From the NCBI RefSeq assembly GCF_963666745.1, contig NZ_OY762961.1, positions 3,766,992 through 3,830,991 on the forward strand: a stretch of DNA of 64,000 nucleotides, written 5' to 3'. Both the position numbers and the translations under genes were made by a program. The stretch comes from an uncultured Desulfuromonas sp. GTDB lineage: Bacteria; Desulfobacterota; Desulfuromonadia; Desulfuromonadales; Desulfuromonadaceae. How positions within the stretch are numbered: the stretch's first letter is position 1; each line of letters begins with the position of its first letter. Positions 35,746 to 45,456 of this stretch are shown one piece after another. The notes under the pieces are model-generated. The model saw only the letters and a program-made list of their open reading frames with translations, ran no database searches and was not told the DNA's origin.

Positions 35746-35797
35746 ATGGTAGCACCTGTATTTCGTCAGTCAAGGCATAAATTACCAAGGTTGGTAA
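35746..35797 (-). promoter_or_regulatory. Promoter and palindromic operator of the 52-residue gene
   Basis: On the minus strand TTGACT (35773-35768) and TACCAT (35751-35746) are 16 bp apart, a good sigma-70 promoter. Just upstream, TTACCAA-N2-TTGGTAA (35797-35782) is a perfect palindrome resembling the one at 23111-23123. Its place next to the -35 box would suit an activator or repressor. Confidence 0.5.
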
Positions 35798-35853
35798 GGT
35801 TTTTTAGGAGGAGAATCGCTGCCAGTCAGAGAGAAGGAAGTGTGTATGGCCGG

Positions 35854-36645
35854 TCACTCGATTGATTGCTGATCGTTGAGTGCCGCGCGGGCAATAACAG
35901 CGACAGCAACCTGATGCCCTTGCTGCGACAGGGCATCGCTGCATGAGCGCACTGTCGATGTTGTTGTGGCAATATCGTCAATCAGCAGGATTCTGGTTGG
36001 AGCCATCGTCTTTTTACACAAAAAAGCACTTTGTGTGTTAAGTGTTCTCTGGCTCACAGTGAGTGTGGATTGTGGTTTGGTCGGCTTAACGCGAGTGAGT
36101 AGATCGGTGTTGACTGGGATCGTGAGCCGTTTGCCAATCTGTTGGCCAATGAGCTGGGCCTGATTGTAGCCGCGTTCTCGAAGACGTTGTGGATGTAGAG
36201 GGGTTGGTATGATAAGTGTCGGGGAAAATTGTTTTATGGCTGAATCGTTGTGTGTAAGAAATAGATCGGCCAATGGAGCAGCCAGAGAAATTTTATGATG
36301 AAATTTAAACTGCTGAAGCAGGTCGGCAAGAAGGCCGTGATAGGTTCCAGCGGCGCGCAGCCAGGCAAAAGAGGGAGGAGTGCTGAGACAATGAGAGCAT
36401 AGGTGATTGCCTGCTCCCGGTGGGTGCGGTTGGGCGCATTGCGGACACATATCTTCTGGGGTGTTCCTCGCGTGAGTTTGGCATGACGTGCAAAGAAACT
36501 GTTCCGTGTCGCTCAGGCGGCGACGGCAGGCATGACAGGCCGGAGGAAACAGCCAAGCGTCAGCGGTTCTGGTCACTCTGATCAGAGGGGTCAAGAGTTT
36601 GCTTGTCAGTTCTAGTCTGTGATGTCGCTGGTCGTGATGGGGCAT
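35854..36645 (-). CDS. comF: ComF family protein (phosphoribosyltransferase-like)
   Basis: The 263-residue protein has two N-terminal zinc-ribbon pairs (CHACRRRLSD ... CTSC; CPQCAQPHPPGAG ... CSHC) followed by a phosphoribosyltransferase fold with RERGYNQAQLIGQQIGKRL and the PRPP motif RILLIDDIATTTSTVRSCSD. This arrangement matches ComF, needed for DNA uptake in transformable bacteria and found widely in others. It is the last gene of the long minus-strand run, 20 bp after gpmI. No other competence gene is in the window, so its role here is open. Confidence 0.9.
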   Translation of the reverse strand: MPHHDQRHHRLELTSKLLTPLIRVTRTADAWLFPPACHACRRRLSDTEQFLCTSCQTHARNTPEDMCPQCAQPHPPGAGNHLCSHCLSTPPSFAWLRAAGTYHGLLADLLQQFKFHHKISLAAPLADLFLTHNDSAIKQFSPTLIIPTPLHPQRLRERGYNQAQLIGQQIGKRLTIPVNTDLLTRVKPTKPQSTLTVSQRTLNTQSAFLCKKTMAPTRILLIDDIATTTSTVRSCSDALSQQGHQVAVAVIARAALNDQQSIE

Positions 36646-36665
36646 CCGTCGTATTGGCCCGACAA

Positions 36666-38204
36666 TCAGGCGTGGTTGAGCAGGCTGTGCCCGGTCATCT
36701 CTGCCGGTTTTGGCAGATTGAGAAGTTCAAGCAGGGTGGGCGCCAGATCTGCAAGCTTGCCGGCTTGCAGAGAAGTGTTGCTGGTCTGCTTGCTGACGTA
36801 GAGCAGGGGGACCGGATTGCTGGTATGTGCTGTGTGGGGTGAACCTGTGGCGTCTGCCATTTGCTCACAATTGCCGTGGTCGGCTGTGATCAGTAAACAG
36901 CCTCCTTGGTTCAGTGTGGCGTCTACAACCTGCTTGACGCAACGGTCAACGGTTTCCATGGCTGTGATGGCCGCAGAAAGAATGCCGGTGTGGCCAACCA
37001 TGTCTGGATTGGCAAAATTAAGGATAATCAGATCGTAGGTGTTGGCGCGAATTTGTTCTGTGACCTGCCGAGTGACTTCTTCGGCACTCATTTGTGGCTT
37101 GAGATCATATGTGGCCACATCCTTCGGAGACGGCACCAGAATGCGATCTTCACCGGCGTAACTGGTTTCTGTGCCACCGTTGAAAAAGAACGTCACGTGG
37201 GCGTATTTCTCGGTTTCGGCAATGTGGAGTTGTTTTAGGCCGGCATCGGAAACGGTCTGAGCCAAAATGTTGGCATAGGATTCCGTTGGAAAGGCAACGG
37301 GCAAGCGCAGTTGTTCTTCATATTCTGTCATGCAGACATAACGGGACAGATTAAGCTGGGTATCGCGCGTAAATCCGTCGAAATCCTTCGTTGTGAATGC
37401 GCGGGAGATCTCCCGAGCCCGGTCGGCGCGAAAGTTGAAGAAAATGATGCCATCGCCATCGCTGATCGCCTTACCCCCTTCAATCAGGCAGGGGAGGACA
37501 AATTCATCGCCGACGTCGTTGGCGTAAGAGGCTTCAATGGCCGCAGCAGTGGATGGGTAGGTTTCCCCCTGTCCGTTGACCATGGCACGATATGCCTGCT
37601 CAACTCTGTCCCAGCGCTGATCTCGGTCCATCACGTAAAAGCGCCCTGAAATTGTCGCAACTTTGCCGCAGCCCAATTGCAGGAGTTGTTCATCCAGTTG
37701 CTGCAGGTAGTTCGCTCCACTGCGTGGTGGTGTGTCGCGGCCATCCATGAAGGCGTGGATGTAGATCTGCTCAAGGCCTTTTGCTTTGGCCATCTGGACG
37801 AGTGCATATAAATGGGTGTTTAGGGAGTGGACGCCACCGTCAGAAAGGAGTCCCATCAAATGGAGAGCTCCGCCCTGTTGCTTGGTGTACTCAATGGCAT
37901 CGCAAAGGACTTCGTTGCTAAAGAAATCACCGTCATCGATGCTTTTGCTGATGCGGGTCAGGTCCTGATAGACGATGCGACCAGCACCGATGTTCAGATG
38001 GCCGACTTCAGAGTTGCCCATTTGCCCTTCCGGCAGTCCGACCGCCAGTCCTGATGCATCCAGCTGGCTTTTGGGGTAGCGTTGAAACAGTTCGTCGAGG
38101 AACGGTGTTTCTGCCAGAGCGACGGCATTGTTCTCACGGTTGGGGTTAATCCCCCAACCATCAAGAATGGTCAGAACGACTGGCCGTTGGGCAACGTGCG
38201 TCAT
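36666..38204 (-). CDS. gpmI: 2,3-bisphosphoglycerate-independent phosphoglycerate mutase
   Basis: The enzyme interconverts 3- and 2-phosphoglycerate with manganese. [14 protein letters not shown] near the start holds the first metal Asp, [20 protein letters not shown] carries the phospho-serine, and later motifs are [23 protein letters not shown] and [11 protein letters not shown]. The open frame runs upstream to 38324, but those residues lie inside the preceding gene. The ATG at 38204 gives 512 residues, the family length, and leaves 5 bp to the lapB stop. Confidence 0.95.
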   Translation of the reverse strand: MTHVAQRPVVLTILDGWGINPNRENNAVALAETPFLDELFQRYPKSQLDASGLAVGLPEGQMGNSEVGHLNIGAGRIVYQDLTRISKSIDDGDFFSNEVLCDAIEYTKQQGGALHLMGLLSDGGVHSLNTHLYALVQMAKAKGLEQIYIHAFMDGRDTPPRSGANYLQQLDEQLLQLGCGKVATISGRFYVMDRDQRWDRVEQAYRAMVNGQGETYPSTAAAIEASYANDVGDEFVLPCLIEGGKAISDGDGIIFFNFRADRAREISRAFTTKDFDGFTRDTQLNLSRYVCMTEYEEQLRLPVAFPTESYANILAQTVSDAGLKQLHIAETEKYAHVTFFFNGGTETSYAGEDRILVPSPKDVATYDLKPQMSAEEVTRQVTEQIRANTYDLIILNFANPDMVGHTGILSAAITAMETVDRCVKQVVDATLNQGGCLLITADHGNCEQMADATGSPHTAHTSNPVPLLYVSKQTSNTSLQAGKLADLAPTLLELLNLPKPAEMTGHSLLNHA

Positions 38205-38209
38205 GGCCG

Positions 38210-39565
38210 TTAGGCTCCGGCCTGAGGAATGACGGGCTCGACAACTGTGCGATCTTCGATCAACTTGCGGAACGCGATGCTGTAGCTGCCCCATGTACCG
38301 CATTGCTCGCAGCGGCTCATCCACTCGAGAGAGGTTTTTCCACAGCAGTCACAGACGTAGCCCAGGCTCAGTTGGTTGTCGACACCAAGGGCTTTCTGGT
38401 ATTCCTCAATCGCTTCGTCGATGCGATTGCGGCGACGATGAGCTTCCGCCAGCAACAGATGGATCTGCGGGAAGTCCGGAGCTGAACTCTCTACGGTGTA
38501 GATGTGCTCGAGGGCTTCATCAACCATCTCAAGTCGCAGGCACAGTTTGCCGTAGAAGAAGCGCAGAACCAGGTCATTGCTGCGTGCCATCAGGGCGCTG
38601 CTGTAAAAGGAGAGCAGTGACTGAGGGTCTTCCTGTTGGATGTAGAGATTTTCTAGGCGGGAGAGGAACACACTGCGACCCAGTTTCTTGTAGCTGTCCT
38701 GCCAGATAAGCGCGGCGTCTTCAACGTTTTCCTGCTGAGCGTAAGCATCACCGAGAGTGACACGGGCAGCGGTAAATTCGGGCGCCTCCTTGATGATTTG
38801 TTTCAGGGTGGCGATTGCCTGGTCTTCCTCGTTGTTGGCCAATTTCTGACGGGCAACTTCGTAACGGATAGAAAGAATCTTTTCCTTTTCTTCCTGAATA
38901 CGCGGCCCGGTCGGACCGGCTTTGAGGAGCCGTTTCTGCAGTTCAAGAGCTTGTTCCCAGCGTTGGTGTTTCATGTGCAAGTCACGGTGGGCACGAATTG
39001 CCTTGCGGTTGTCTTTTTCAAGCTCAAGAATTTCTTCGTACTCTTTGCAGGCGGAATCGTCTTCGCCGAGGTCTTCATAGGTCGCTGCCAGTTTGAACAG
39101 GACTTCAAGACTTTTACCGTTGACGCTTTTGGCTTTGCGCAACAGGGTGATGGCACCCTGTTTGTCGCCTTCCTGGCTGATGACGCTGGCGAGGGCAATG
39201 TAGCCTTCGACCTTGTTGGGGTCTTTGTCGATCGCTTTTTGCAGCAAGTCGTGTGCTTTTTTAATATCCCCTGAGAGCAGACGGCCTACGCCATCACGAT
39301 AGATGGTGTCAATTTCCTTGTTCTTTTTTTCGCCGCGTCCACGTAACCAGCTACGCAAGCCGCAGCTGACGGCACCGTAGAGATGGAAGCCGTAACCGAT
39401 GAACAGGCCGATGAGGATGCAGCCGATGACGACAACCGTGACTGGATACGTCACAGAGCTGTCGGGCATGAAAAAAATGGTCATTTCCTGCGGGTTGATG
39501 CCTGAGAAGAAGACAAAGAACGCCAGGAACATGATGACAACTAAAAGAAATGACATGAGAGTCAT
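38210..39565 (-). CDS. LapA-LapB fusion: membrane TPR protein with rubredoxin-like zinc ribbon
   Basis: This 451-residue protein joins what are two genes (lapA, lapB) in E. coli. The first 65 residues have two membrane helices around [19 protein letters not shown], as in LapA/DUF1049. Then come about nine TPR-like units (from [20 protein letters not shown]) and a C-terminal ribbon ([20 protein letters not shown]) as in LapB. LapB regulates LpxC turnover and lipopolysaccharide assembly at the inner membrane; the same is inferred here. GGAGGACCGC precedes the ATG at 39565. The 109-bp gap upstream holds a TATAAT box, so a local promoter is possible. Confidence 0.87.
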   Translation of the reverse strand: MTLMSFLLVVIMFLAFFVFFSGINPQEMTIFFMPDSSVTYPVTVVVIGCILIGLFIGYGFHLYGAVSCGLRSWLRGRGEKKNKEIDTIYRDGVGRLLSGDIKKAHDLLQKAIDKDPNKVEGYIALASVISQEGDKQGAITLLRKAKSVNGKSLEVLFKLAATYEDLGEDDSACKEYEEILELEKDNRKAIRAHRDLHMKHQRWEQALELQKRLLKAGPTGPRIQEEKEKILSIRYEVARQKLANNEEDQAIATLKQIIKEAPEFTAARVTLGDAYAQQENVEDAALIWQDSYKKLGRSVFLSRLENLYIQQEDPQSLLSFYSSALMARSNDLVLRFFYGKLCLRLEMVDEALEHIYTVESSAPDFPQIHLLLAEAHRRRNRIDEAIEEYQKALGVDNQLSLGYVCDCCGKTSLEWMSRCEQCGTWGSYSIAFRKLIEDRTVVEPVIPQAGA

Positions 39566-39674
39566 GCGGTCCTCCTGCGGGAAAACACCCGACAAAAATA
39601 TATTATATACAACATACCAGATGCACTAAAGCACACAGCTTCCCATGAGACAAGGTCACACGGGCGACGGAAGG

Positions 39675-40151
39675 TCAACTGTTGTGGTAGGGCTCCCGTC
39701 GTATAATGGTCATGGCCCGATAGAGTTGTTCATAAAGAAACATACGAGCCATCTGGTGCGTCATGGTCATATCGGAGAGTGACAGCAGCGTGTTGCACTG
39801 TTGTCGTAAGCTGTCCGTTAGACCATAAGCGCCACCAATGATCAGGCACAGATTTGCAGTGCCGTGATTCATGTGTTGTTCCAGGGTTGAGGCAAGTTTT
39901 TCGGAACTGACCTTTTTTCCTGCTTCGTCCAGGCCAATGACATAACTGCCGGACGGGATGCGTGCGATCAGATTTTGTGCCTCACTGGAGCGGATAAAAT
40001 CCGCTGAGGCTTTTTTGCCACCGCGTTTTTCCTCTTTGAGCTCGAGCTCTTCGACGCTCAGATAGCGCCTGAGTCGCTGGCGATATTCATCACAACCATC
40101 CTTAAGGAACGGCAGCGACATTTTCCCGACACAGAGAATGGTCAGTTTCAC
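39675..40151 (-). CDS. rlmH: 23S rRNA (pseudouridine1915-N3)-methyltransferase RlmH
   Basis: RlmH methylates pseudouridine 1915 of 23S rRNA. It is a small SPOUT-class enzyme; the 158-residue length is standard. YVIGLDEAGKKVSSEKLA, NLCLIIGGAYGLTDSLRQ and LSLSDMTMTHQMARMFLYEQ are the knotted-fold motifs, and the C-terminus IIRREPYHNS is diagnostic. It follows rsfS by 11 bp, the usual neighbour. Confidence 0.96.
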   Translation of the reverse strand: MKLTILCVGKMSLPFLKDGCDEYRQRLRRYLSVEELELKEEKRGGKKASADFIRSSEAQNLIARIPSGSYVIGLDEAGKKVSSEKLASTLEQHMNHGTANLCLIIGGAYGLTDSLRQQCNTLLSLSDMTMTHQMARMFLYEQLYRAMTIIRREPYHNS

Positions 40152-40162
40152 GATGGCTCGCG

Positions 40163-40519
40163 CTATCCGTTATCCTGCGCCACTTCAAGTTCGGGTGCCT
40201 CCGACCACAAACCGTCCAGATCGTAAAAAGAGCGCACCTCCTGTTGGAAGACGTGGACCATGACGTCACCGTAATCAAGTAACACCCAACGTCCTTCGTT
40301 CATGCCTTCAACCGCCAGAGGATGGAGGTTATGATTCTGCTTCAAACCAAGACGAACGGATTCGGCAATCGCCTGAACCTGACGGTCCGAGGTGCCGGTT
40401 GCCAGAAGCAGGTAGTCGGCCAGAGAGGAGAGCTCACTGATGTGAAGGATCTTGACGTCCAGGGCTTTTTTGTCCAGAGCGTATTCAGCGCACAACTGGG
40501 CGCGTTGGTCGGATTGCAA
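40163..40519 (-). CDS. rsfS: Ribosomal silencing factor RsfS
   Basis: RsfS binds ribosomal protein L14 and blocks subunit joining during starvation. The 118-residue protein shows ALDVKILHISELSSLADYLL, then TGTSDRQVQAIAESV and the signature GRWVLLDYGDVMVHVFQQEV. The start is a TTG at 40519 behind AAAGG. It lies between nadD and rlmH, a classic arrangement. The nadD stop is 5 bp upstream. Confidence 0.95.
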   Translation of the reverse strand: MQSDQRAQLCAEYALDKKALDVKILHISELSSLADYLLLATGTSDRQVQAIAESVRLGLKQNHNLHPLAVEGMNEGRWVLLDYGDVMVHVFQQEVRSFYDLDGLWSEAPELEVAQDNG

Positions 40520-40524
40520 AATGG

Positions 40525-41178
40525 TTAACCTTTCCCCGACGCATACACATGATGCGTCTTGATGTATTCATAAACCGCTTTTGGAAGTGATTTTTCAACA
40601 GAGCGGTTGTCAGCGATTCTGTCGCGGATTTCCGTCGATGAGATATCGATAAACGACTCTGTCAGGAAATACAGACGACTGCCACTGTCGTGACAAAAAG
40701 TTTTAAGTACGGAATCATAACAGAACTGCCCACGGATGGCAACGGGCAGAGCGTCTGTTGATGCAGGTTTCACAGTACCGGGGCGTCTGGCGACAACGAG
40801 GTGGCAAAGAGGGAAAATTTCCTCAAAATGGTACCAGGTGTGCAGACTGTTGAGAGAGTCCATGCCGATCAGGAAATAGAACGTATCCTGTGGGTAGAGC
40901 GTGTGGAGCTGTTTGAGTGTATCGAGAGAATAGCTTTTCCCCTGACGATGCCCTTCAATGTCGCAGAGTTCAAAACCGGGGTGGTCGACAATGGCACATT
41001 CGACCATGGCCAGACGTTGGGAAAAAGGCGGCAGCCCTTCAAGCTGCTTGTGGGGCGGTGCCGCCGCAGGGATAAACAGCACCCGGTCGAGCTCAAAGCG
41101 CTGTTGCATCTCGCGAGCGATGGCCAGGTGTCCCACATGAATCGGGTTGAAGGTGCCGCCGATAATGCCGGTTTTCAT
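40525..41178 (-). CDS. nadD: Nicotinate-nucleotide adenylyltransferase
   Basis: NadD makes deamido-NAD from nicotinate mononucleotide and ATP. GIIGGTFNPIHVGHLAIARE carries the HxGH motif at the start, FYFLIGMDSLNSLHTWYHFE is the substrate loop, and the C-terminal ISSTEIRDRI is the SxTxxR motif. The ATG at 41178 is preferred to a GTG two codons earlier; neither has a strong ribosome site. The protein has 217 residues, a normal length, and lies 13 bp after proA. Confidence 0.95.
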   Translation of the reverse strand: MKTGIIGGTFNPIHVGHLAIAREMQQRFELDRVLFIPAAAPPHKQLEGLPPFSQRLAMVECAIVDHPGFELCDIEGHRQGKSYSLDTLKQLHTLYPQDTFYFLIGMDSLNSLHTWYHFEEIFPLCHLVVARRPGTVKPASTDALPVAIRGQFCYDSVLKTFCHDSGSRLYFLTESFIDISSTEIRDRIADNRSVEKSLPKAVYEYIKTHHVYASGKG

Positions 41179-41191
41179 GGTCACGCGTCCG

Positions 41192-42448
41192 TCAGGAACG
41201 GATTTGTCCGTCGCCGAACACGATAAATTTACGGGTGGTCAGATCTTCGAGTCCCATCGGACCGAAAGAGTGCAGCTTGGTGGTGGAGATGCCGATTTCT
41301 GCACCGAGGCCGAGCTGGTTGCCGTCGGAAAAACGTGAAGAGGCATTGACCATGGTGACGCTTGAGTTAATGCAACGGGTAAATTTTTGCGCATTGGCGT
41401 AATTATTGGTGACAATCACTTCAGTGTGCAGAGAACTGTGACGGCGGATATGCTCAATCGCCTGATCGAGGCTGTCAACAACGCGAACCGCGAGGATCAG
41501 GTCGAGATATTCTTCATCCCAATCGGCGTCGGTTGCCGCAATTGCCTCATCCGTCAAAGCGCAGGTTGCCGGGCAACCACGAAGTTCCACCTTGTATTTT
41601 TTCATGGCCCGGGCAATATGTGGTACGAACGTTTCAGCAATATCCTTGTGGATCAGCAGGGTTTCCATGGCATTGCACACGCCGGGGCGCTGAACCTTGG
41701 CGTTGAGACAGATCTCGGTGGCCATATCCGTGTCGGCATCGGCATCGACAAACGTGTGACACACACCTTTGTAATGCTTGATGACCGGAATTCGCGAATT
41801 TTCACTGACAAAGCGGATCAGCCCTTCGCCGCCGCGCGGAATAATCAGGTCGATCTCTTCATCCAGTTTAAGCAGCTCGGTGACGGCCTGACGGTCTGTC
41901 GTTGCCACCACCTGCAGCGCTGCTTCGGGCAGGCCCATGGCCTTGAGTACGTTTTTGAGGATCGTACCAATGGCGGTATTCGAGTGGATCGCTTCCGAGC
42001 CTCCGCGCAAAACCACAGCATTGCCGCTTTTCAGACACAAACCGGCCGCGTCAGCGGTGACGTTGGGGCGCGATTCGAAAATGATGCCGATGACACCCAG
42101 AGGGATGCGCATGCGTCCCACCTGAATACCATTGGGACGTCGCCACATGCCGGTGACCTCGCCGACCGGATCGGGAAGGGCCGAGACTTCACGCAAGCCG
42201 TCCGCCATCCCTTTGACGCGCTCATCATTAAGGACCAGGCGATCAATCATGGCCGCAGACAGGCCGTTGTCGCGTGCCGCCTGCAGATCTTTTTCGTTTT
42301 CCTGTTGCAGTTGGGCGGTTTGCGCTTCCAGGGCGTCAGCCATGCGGCACAACAGCTCATTCTTAACCGCTGAAGACAGGCCGGCCATGACCGTTGCTGC
42401 TTCTTTAGCCTCCACGGCCAGTTGTTTCATCTGCTCTGCAACATTCAT
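41192..42448 (-). CDS. proA: Gamma-glutamyl phosphate reductase
   Basis: ProA reduces glutamyl-5-phosphate to the semialdehyde in proline synthesis. The 418-residue aldehyde-dehydrogenase fold includes LGVIGIIFESRPNVTADAAG, NAVVLRGGSEAIHSNTAIG and the catalytic cysteine in VQRPGVCNAMETLL. AAGGAGTACTTTGAGG precedes the ATG at 42448. It follows proB by 29 bp, so the first two proline enzymes are co-expressed. Confidence 0.97.
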   Translation of the reverse strand: MNVAEQMKQLAVEAKEAATVMAGLSSAVKNELLCRMADALEAQTAQLQQENEKDLQAARDNGLSAAMIDRLVLNDERVKGMADGLREVSALPDPVGEVTGMWRRPNGIQVGRMRIPLGVIGIIFESRPNVTADAAGLCLKSGNAVVLRGGSEAIHSNTAIGTILKNVLKAMGLPEAALQVVATTDRQAVTELLKLDEEIDLIIPRGGEGLIRFVSENSRIPVIKHYKGVCHTFVDADADTDMATEICLNAKVQRPGVCNAMETLLIHKDIAETFVPHIARAMKKYKVELRGCPATCALTDEAIAATDADWDEEYLDLILAVRVVDSLDQAIEHIRRHSSLHTEVIVTNNYANAQKFTRCINSSVTMVNASSRFSDGNQLGLGAEIGISTTKLHSFGPMGLEDLTTRKFIVFGDGQIRS

Positions 42449-42477
42449 CCTCAAAGTACTCCTTGTGTCATCGTATG

Positions 42478-43620
42478 TTAGCTGCTTTCGTCGCCGTCGG
42501 CTTCGGTCAGCACCAGATTGTCGCGGTGGATGATCTCATCGCCATATTTATAGCCGAGAACCTGTTCGATTTCAGCGGTTTTTTTGCCCATGATCTGCAG
42601 CAGTTCGGCCAGGGCATAGTTGGTCACGCCTTTGGCGAATTCGTTGCCCTGCTCGTCGCACAATCGGACGGCATCGCCGCGGTCAAAGCCGCCTTCAACC
42701 CCTTTGATGCCAGAGGGTAACAGGCTGCGGCCGTTGTTGGCGATGGCATTGACGGCACCTTCGTCGACAAACAGTTTGCCGCGTGGTTTTTTGGTGAACG
42801 CGATCCAGTGTTTTTTTGCCGCCATGCGATTGGTGCAGGGGAAAAAATAGGTGCCGACATCTTCGCCGTCAAACAGACGGAGTAGATTGCCTGGCGTCAG
42901 ACCGTTGATAATCGCCGTACCAACACCGTGCATGGTGGCACGCTGGGCAGCTTTGAGCTTGGTGGCCATCCCTCCGGTGCCCAGTTCACTGTCCGCAGCT
43001 CCTGCCATGGATTTGATCTTTTCGTTGATCCTCTCCACTTCCTGAATCAGGCTGGCATCACTGTGTTTGCGCGGGTCCTTATCATAGAGACCATCAACGT
43101 CAGACAGGATCACCAGCAGGTTGGCGTCAACCAGGTTGGTCACCAGTGCAGATAAATTGTCGTTGTCGCCAAAGCGGATCTCGTCAACGACGACGGTGTC
43201 GTTTTCGTTGATGATCGGCACAATGCCAAAGTCCAACAGAGTCATCAGGGTGTTGCGAGCATTGAGATAGCGGCGCCGGTTGGCCAGGTCGTCACGAGTC
43301 AGCAGGACCTGGGCCACGTTTTCCCCCCGTTCGCGAAATGCAGTCCGATAACGGCGCATCAGGCGACTCTGGCCAACGGCTGCGGCTGCCTGTTTGAGCG
43401 GGATGGTTTTGGGTCGGCCGATAATTCCCAGATCCCCTTTCCCTGCGGCAACGGAACCGGAGGAAACCAGGATGACCTCATAACCGCGCTGTTTCAACGT
43501 GCAGATGTCCGCTGACAGGGAATCAAGCTGCTCTCGGTTGAGCCCTTCCGGTGTTGAAATAACGGCGCTGCCGACTTTGATGACCACGCGTTTTGCTGGA
43601 GAGATCAGGGTCTTGCGCAT
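42478..43620 (-). CDS. proB: Glutamate 5-kinase with PUA domain
   Basis: ProB phosphorylates glutamate and is the feedback-controlled first step of proline synthesis. RVVIKVGSAVISTPEG and VILVSSGSVAAG mark the amino-acid-kinase fold, with PIINENDTVVVDEIRFGDND in the active site. The last 110 residues form a PUA domain (GKLFVDEGAVNAIANNGRSL). I start at the ATG at 43620, 4 bp after the obgE stop; an ATG at 43644 would overlap obgE and add eight unusual residues. 380 residues. Confidence 0.96.
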   Translation of the reverse strand: MRKTLISPAKRVVIKVGSAVISTPEGLNREQLDSLSADICTLKQRGYEVILVSSGSVAAGKGDLGIIGRPKTIPLKQAAAAVGQSRLMRRYRTAFRERGENVAQVLLTRDDLANRRRYLNARNTLMTLLDFGIVPIINENDTVVVDEIRFGDNDNLSALVTNLVDANLLVILSDVDGLYDKDPRKHSDASLIQEVERINEKIKSMAGAADSELGTGGMATKLKAAQRATMHGVGTAIINGLTPGNLLRLFDGEDVGTYFFPCTNRMAAKKHWIAFTKKPRGKLFVDEGAVNAIANNGRSLLPSGIKGVEGGFDRGDAVRLCDEQGNEFAKGVTNYALAELLQIMGKKTAEIEQVLGYKYGDEIIHRDNLVLTEADGDESS

Positions 43621-43624
43621 CGAT

Positions 43625-44659
43625 TTAATCCGTCGAGCCATCATCGCTGTCAGCTTCCTTTAGATCGTCGAGACGTCTTCCGACTTCTTCGACGAGTTCC
43701 TTGAGTCCGTCACCGCTGATGGCGGATATGGTAAACACCTGGTAGCCGCGCTGTTCAAACAGGGGCCGAGCGGTTTCGGCCCGTTCGCGAACATCGGTGA
43801 CATCGTTTTTGGTCAGCACGACCAGCTGTGGTTTTTGTGCGAGAGTGGCATCGTGCCGTTTCAGTTCGGCATTGATGATGTCGAATTGCTCAAGCAGATT
43901 GTCTTCCGGTGCGCTGGTCAAGTCCACTAAATGAAGAAAAAAGTCGGTTCGTTCCACATGGCGCAGAAAACGGGTGCCGAGGCCTTGTCCTTCGCTAGCC
44001 CCTTCGATAAGCCCCGGAATGTCAGCCATGACAAAGGTTTTAAAGCCGCCATAGCGCACCACGCCCAGATTGGGAACGAGGGTAGTAAATGGGTAATCAG
44101 CAACCTTGGGGCGTGCCGCTGAAACAGAACGGATCAGGGTTGATTTTCCCGCATTGGGCATGCCCACCAGACCGACATCTGCCAGCAGCTTCAGCTCCAG
44201 GCGCAGGATACGCATTTCTCCGGGAGTGCCCGGCTGACAATGGCGTGGTGCCCGGTTGGTGCTGGTCGCAAAGCGAGCGTTGCCGCGGCCGCCCTGACCG
44301 CCATGAAGGAGTTTGTGGGTCTGATTGGGTTGGATCATGTCGACCAGCAGTTCGTCTGTTTCAGCATCGTAGACCAATGTGCCGGGGGGAACATGGATCG
44401 TCAAGTCGTCACCGCTTTTGCCGTGCATGTTCTTGCCCATGCCGTGCATGCCATTGTTGGCTTTGTAATGGGCGTTGTAGCGGAAATCGAGCAGGGTTGT
44501 CAGACTGGAGTCGGTATGTAGATAGACGTCGCCACCGTTGCCGCCGTCGCCGCCGTCGGGACCCCCGCGAGGAATGAATTTTTCTCGCCGAAACGACATG
44601 CAGCCACGGCCGCCGTCGCCGGATTTGACGTGAATTTTAACTTGATCAACGAAACGCAT
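43625..44659 (-). CDS. obgE: GTPase Obg
   Basis: Obg is a ribosome-associated GTPase. The glycine-rich N-terminal Obg fold is visible (VKSGDGGRGCMSFRREKFIP; GGDGGNGGDVYL), then the G domain with VGLVGMPNAGKSTLI, the switch region around DYPFTTLVP, DIPGLIEGASEGQGLGTRFL and the specificity motif LTKNDV. The ATG at 44659 gives 344 residues; a longer frame upstream starts in non-coding DNA. It follows rplU-rpmA as in most bacteria. Confidence 0.97.
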   Translation of the reverse strand: MRFVDQVKIHVKSGDGGRGCMSFRREKFIPRGGPDGGDGGNGGDVYLHTDSSLTTLLDFRYNAHYKANNGMHGMGKNMHGKSGDDLTIHVPPGTLVYDAETDELLVDMIQPNQTHKLLHGGQGGRGNARFATSTNRAPRHCQPGTPGEMRILRLELKLLADVGLVGMPNAGKSTLIRSVSAARPKVADYPFTTLVPNLGVVRYGGFKTFVMADIPGLIEGASEGQGLGTRFLRHVERTDFFLHLVDLTSAPEDNLLEQFDIINAELKRHDATLAQKPQLVVLTKNDVTDVRERAETARPLFEQRGYQVFTISAISGDGLKELVEEVGRRLDDLKEADSDDGSTD

Positions 44660-44780
44660 GATCGGGTACTGTTCTTTCTGGCGATCACAGATGTAACACG
44701 GTGATCGCATGAATTTTATGGTGTTGTGTGCTGCGAGGTTCTTGCTCTGGCAAAAACCTCCTCCAATCTACCATAAAAAA

Positions 44781-44810
44781 ACCCGAAGTTCTCAACGCTG
44801 AACTCCGGGT
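44781..44810 (-). terminator. Intrinsic terminator/attenuator after rpmA
   Basis: ACCCGGAGTTC and GAACTTCGGGT (one mismatch) close a hairpin followed on the minus strand by seven T, 26 bp after the rpmA stop. It should reduce, but need not abolish, read-through into obgE. Confidence 0.85.
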
Positions 44811-44835
44811 CTTTAGTTGTGTGTTGCTCGCGCGA

Positions 44836-45090
44836 CTAGTTGGCGTAGACAGAAATTTTCTGACGCTTTTTGTCTTTGCGTTCAAACGTGACAACGCCGT
44901 CGATCAGGGCGAACAGGGTGTAATCCTTGCCGCAACCAACATTGTTGCCTGGGTGGAACGTGGTGCCACGCTGACGTACCAGAATGGAACCGGCTGTCAC
45001 TTCTTGACCACCGAATCGCTTGACGCCAAGGCGTTTACCCGCGCTGTCGCGACCGTTCTTGGAACTGCCGCCCGCTTTTTTGTGAGCCAT
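44836..45090 (-). CDS. rpmA: Ribosomal protein L27
   Basis: The 84-residue protein reads [20 protein letters not shown] at the start, the invariant L27 N-terminus that reaches the peptidyl-transferase centre, followed by [20 protein letters not shown]. No N-terminal cleavage extension is present. It follows rplU by 11 bp and a good ribosome site (AAGGAGGCTACTC). Confidence 0.98.
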   Translation of the reverse strand: MAHKKAGGSSKNGRDSAGKRLGVKRFGGQEVTAGSILVRQRGTTFHPGNNVGCGKDYTLFALIDGVVTFERKDKKRQKISVYAN

Positions 45091-45101
45091 GAGTAGCCTC
45101 C

Positions 45102-45410
45102 TTAAGCCTCAATGCCTGTAATCATCAGACGAGTGATGGGTTGACGGTGTCCATAGGTCTTGCGAAAGCCCTGACGACGCTTGGATTTAAAGACGAGGAC
45201 TTTTTTGTCCTTGCCCTGCTCGACAATGCGAGCTGTGACCTTTGCGCCTGGCAATAGAGGTGCTCCGATTTTTACCTCTTCTCCGCCGACCATGAGGACC
45301 TCGCTCAGTTCGATGGTTTCACCAACGGAACCGGCGATTTTTTCAATTTTGACTGTGTCACCTTCGGATACTTTGTATTGCTTTCCTCCGGTCTTGATCA
45401 CCGCATACAT
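45102..45410 (-). CDS. rplU: Ribosomal protein L21
   Basis: [20 protein letters not shown] opens a 102-residue protein, the L21 signature. [20 protein letters not shown] near the end is also typical. The ATG at 45410 is placed behind GAGGTGAAGTAC; a GTG three codons upstream is inside that ribosome site. A consensus promoter lies 47-75 bp upstream. It is the first gene of the long minus-strand run that continues to comF. Confidence 0.97.
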   Translation of the reverse strand: MYAVIKTGGKQYKVSEGDTVKIEKIAGSVGETIELSEVLMVGGEEVKIGAPLLPGAKVTARIVEQGKDKKVLVFKSKRRQGFRKTYGHRQPITRLMITGIEA

Positions 45411-45456
45411 GTACTTCACCTCGTTTCTCTGTGTTTTTGTACTTCAGTAACGGCGC

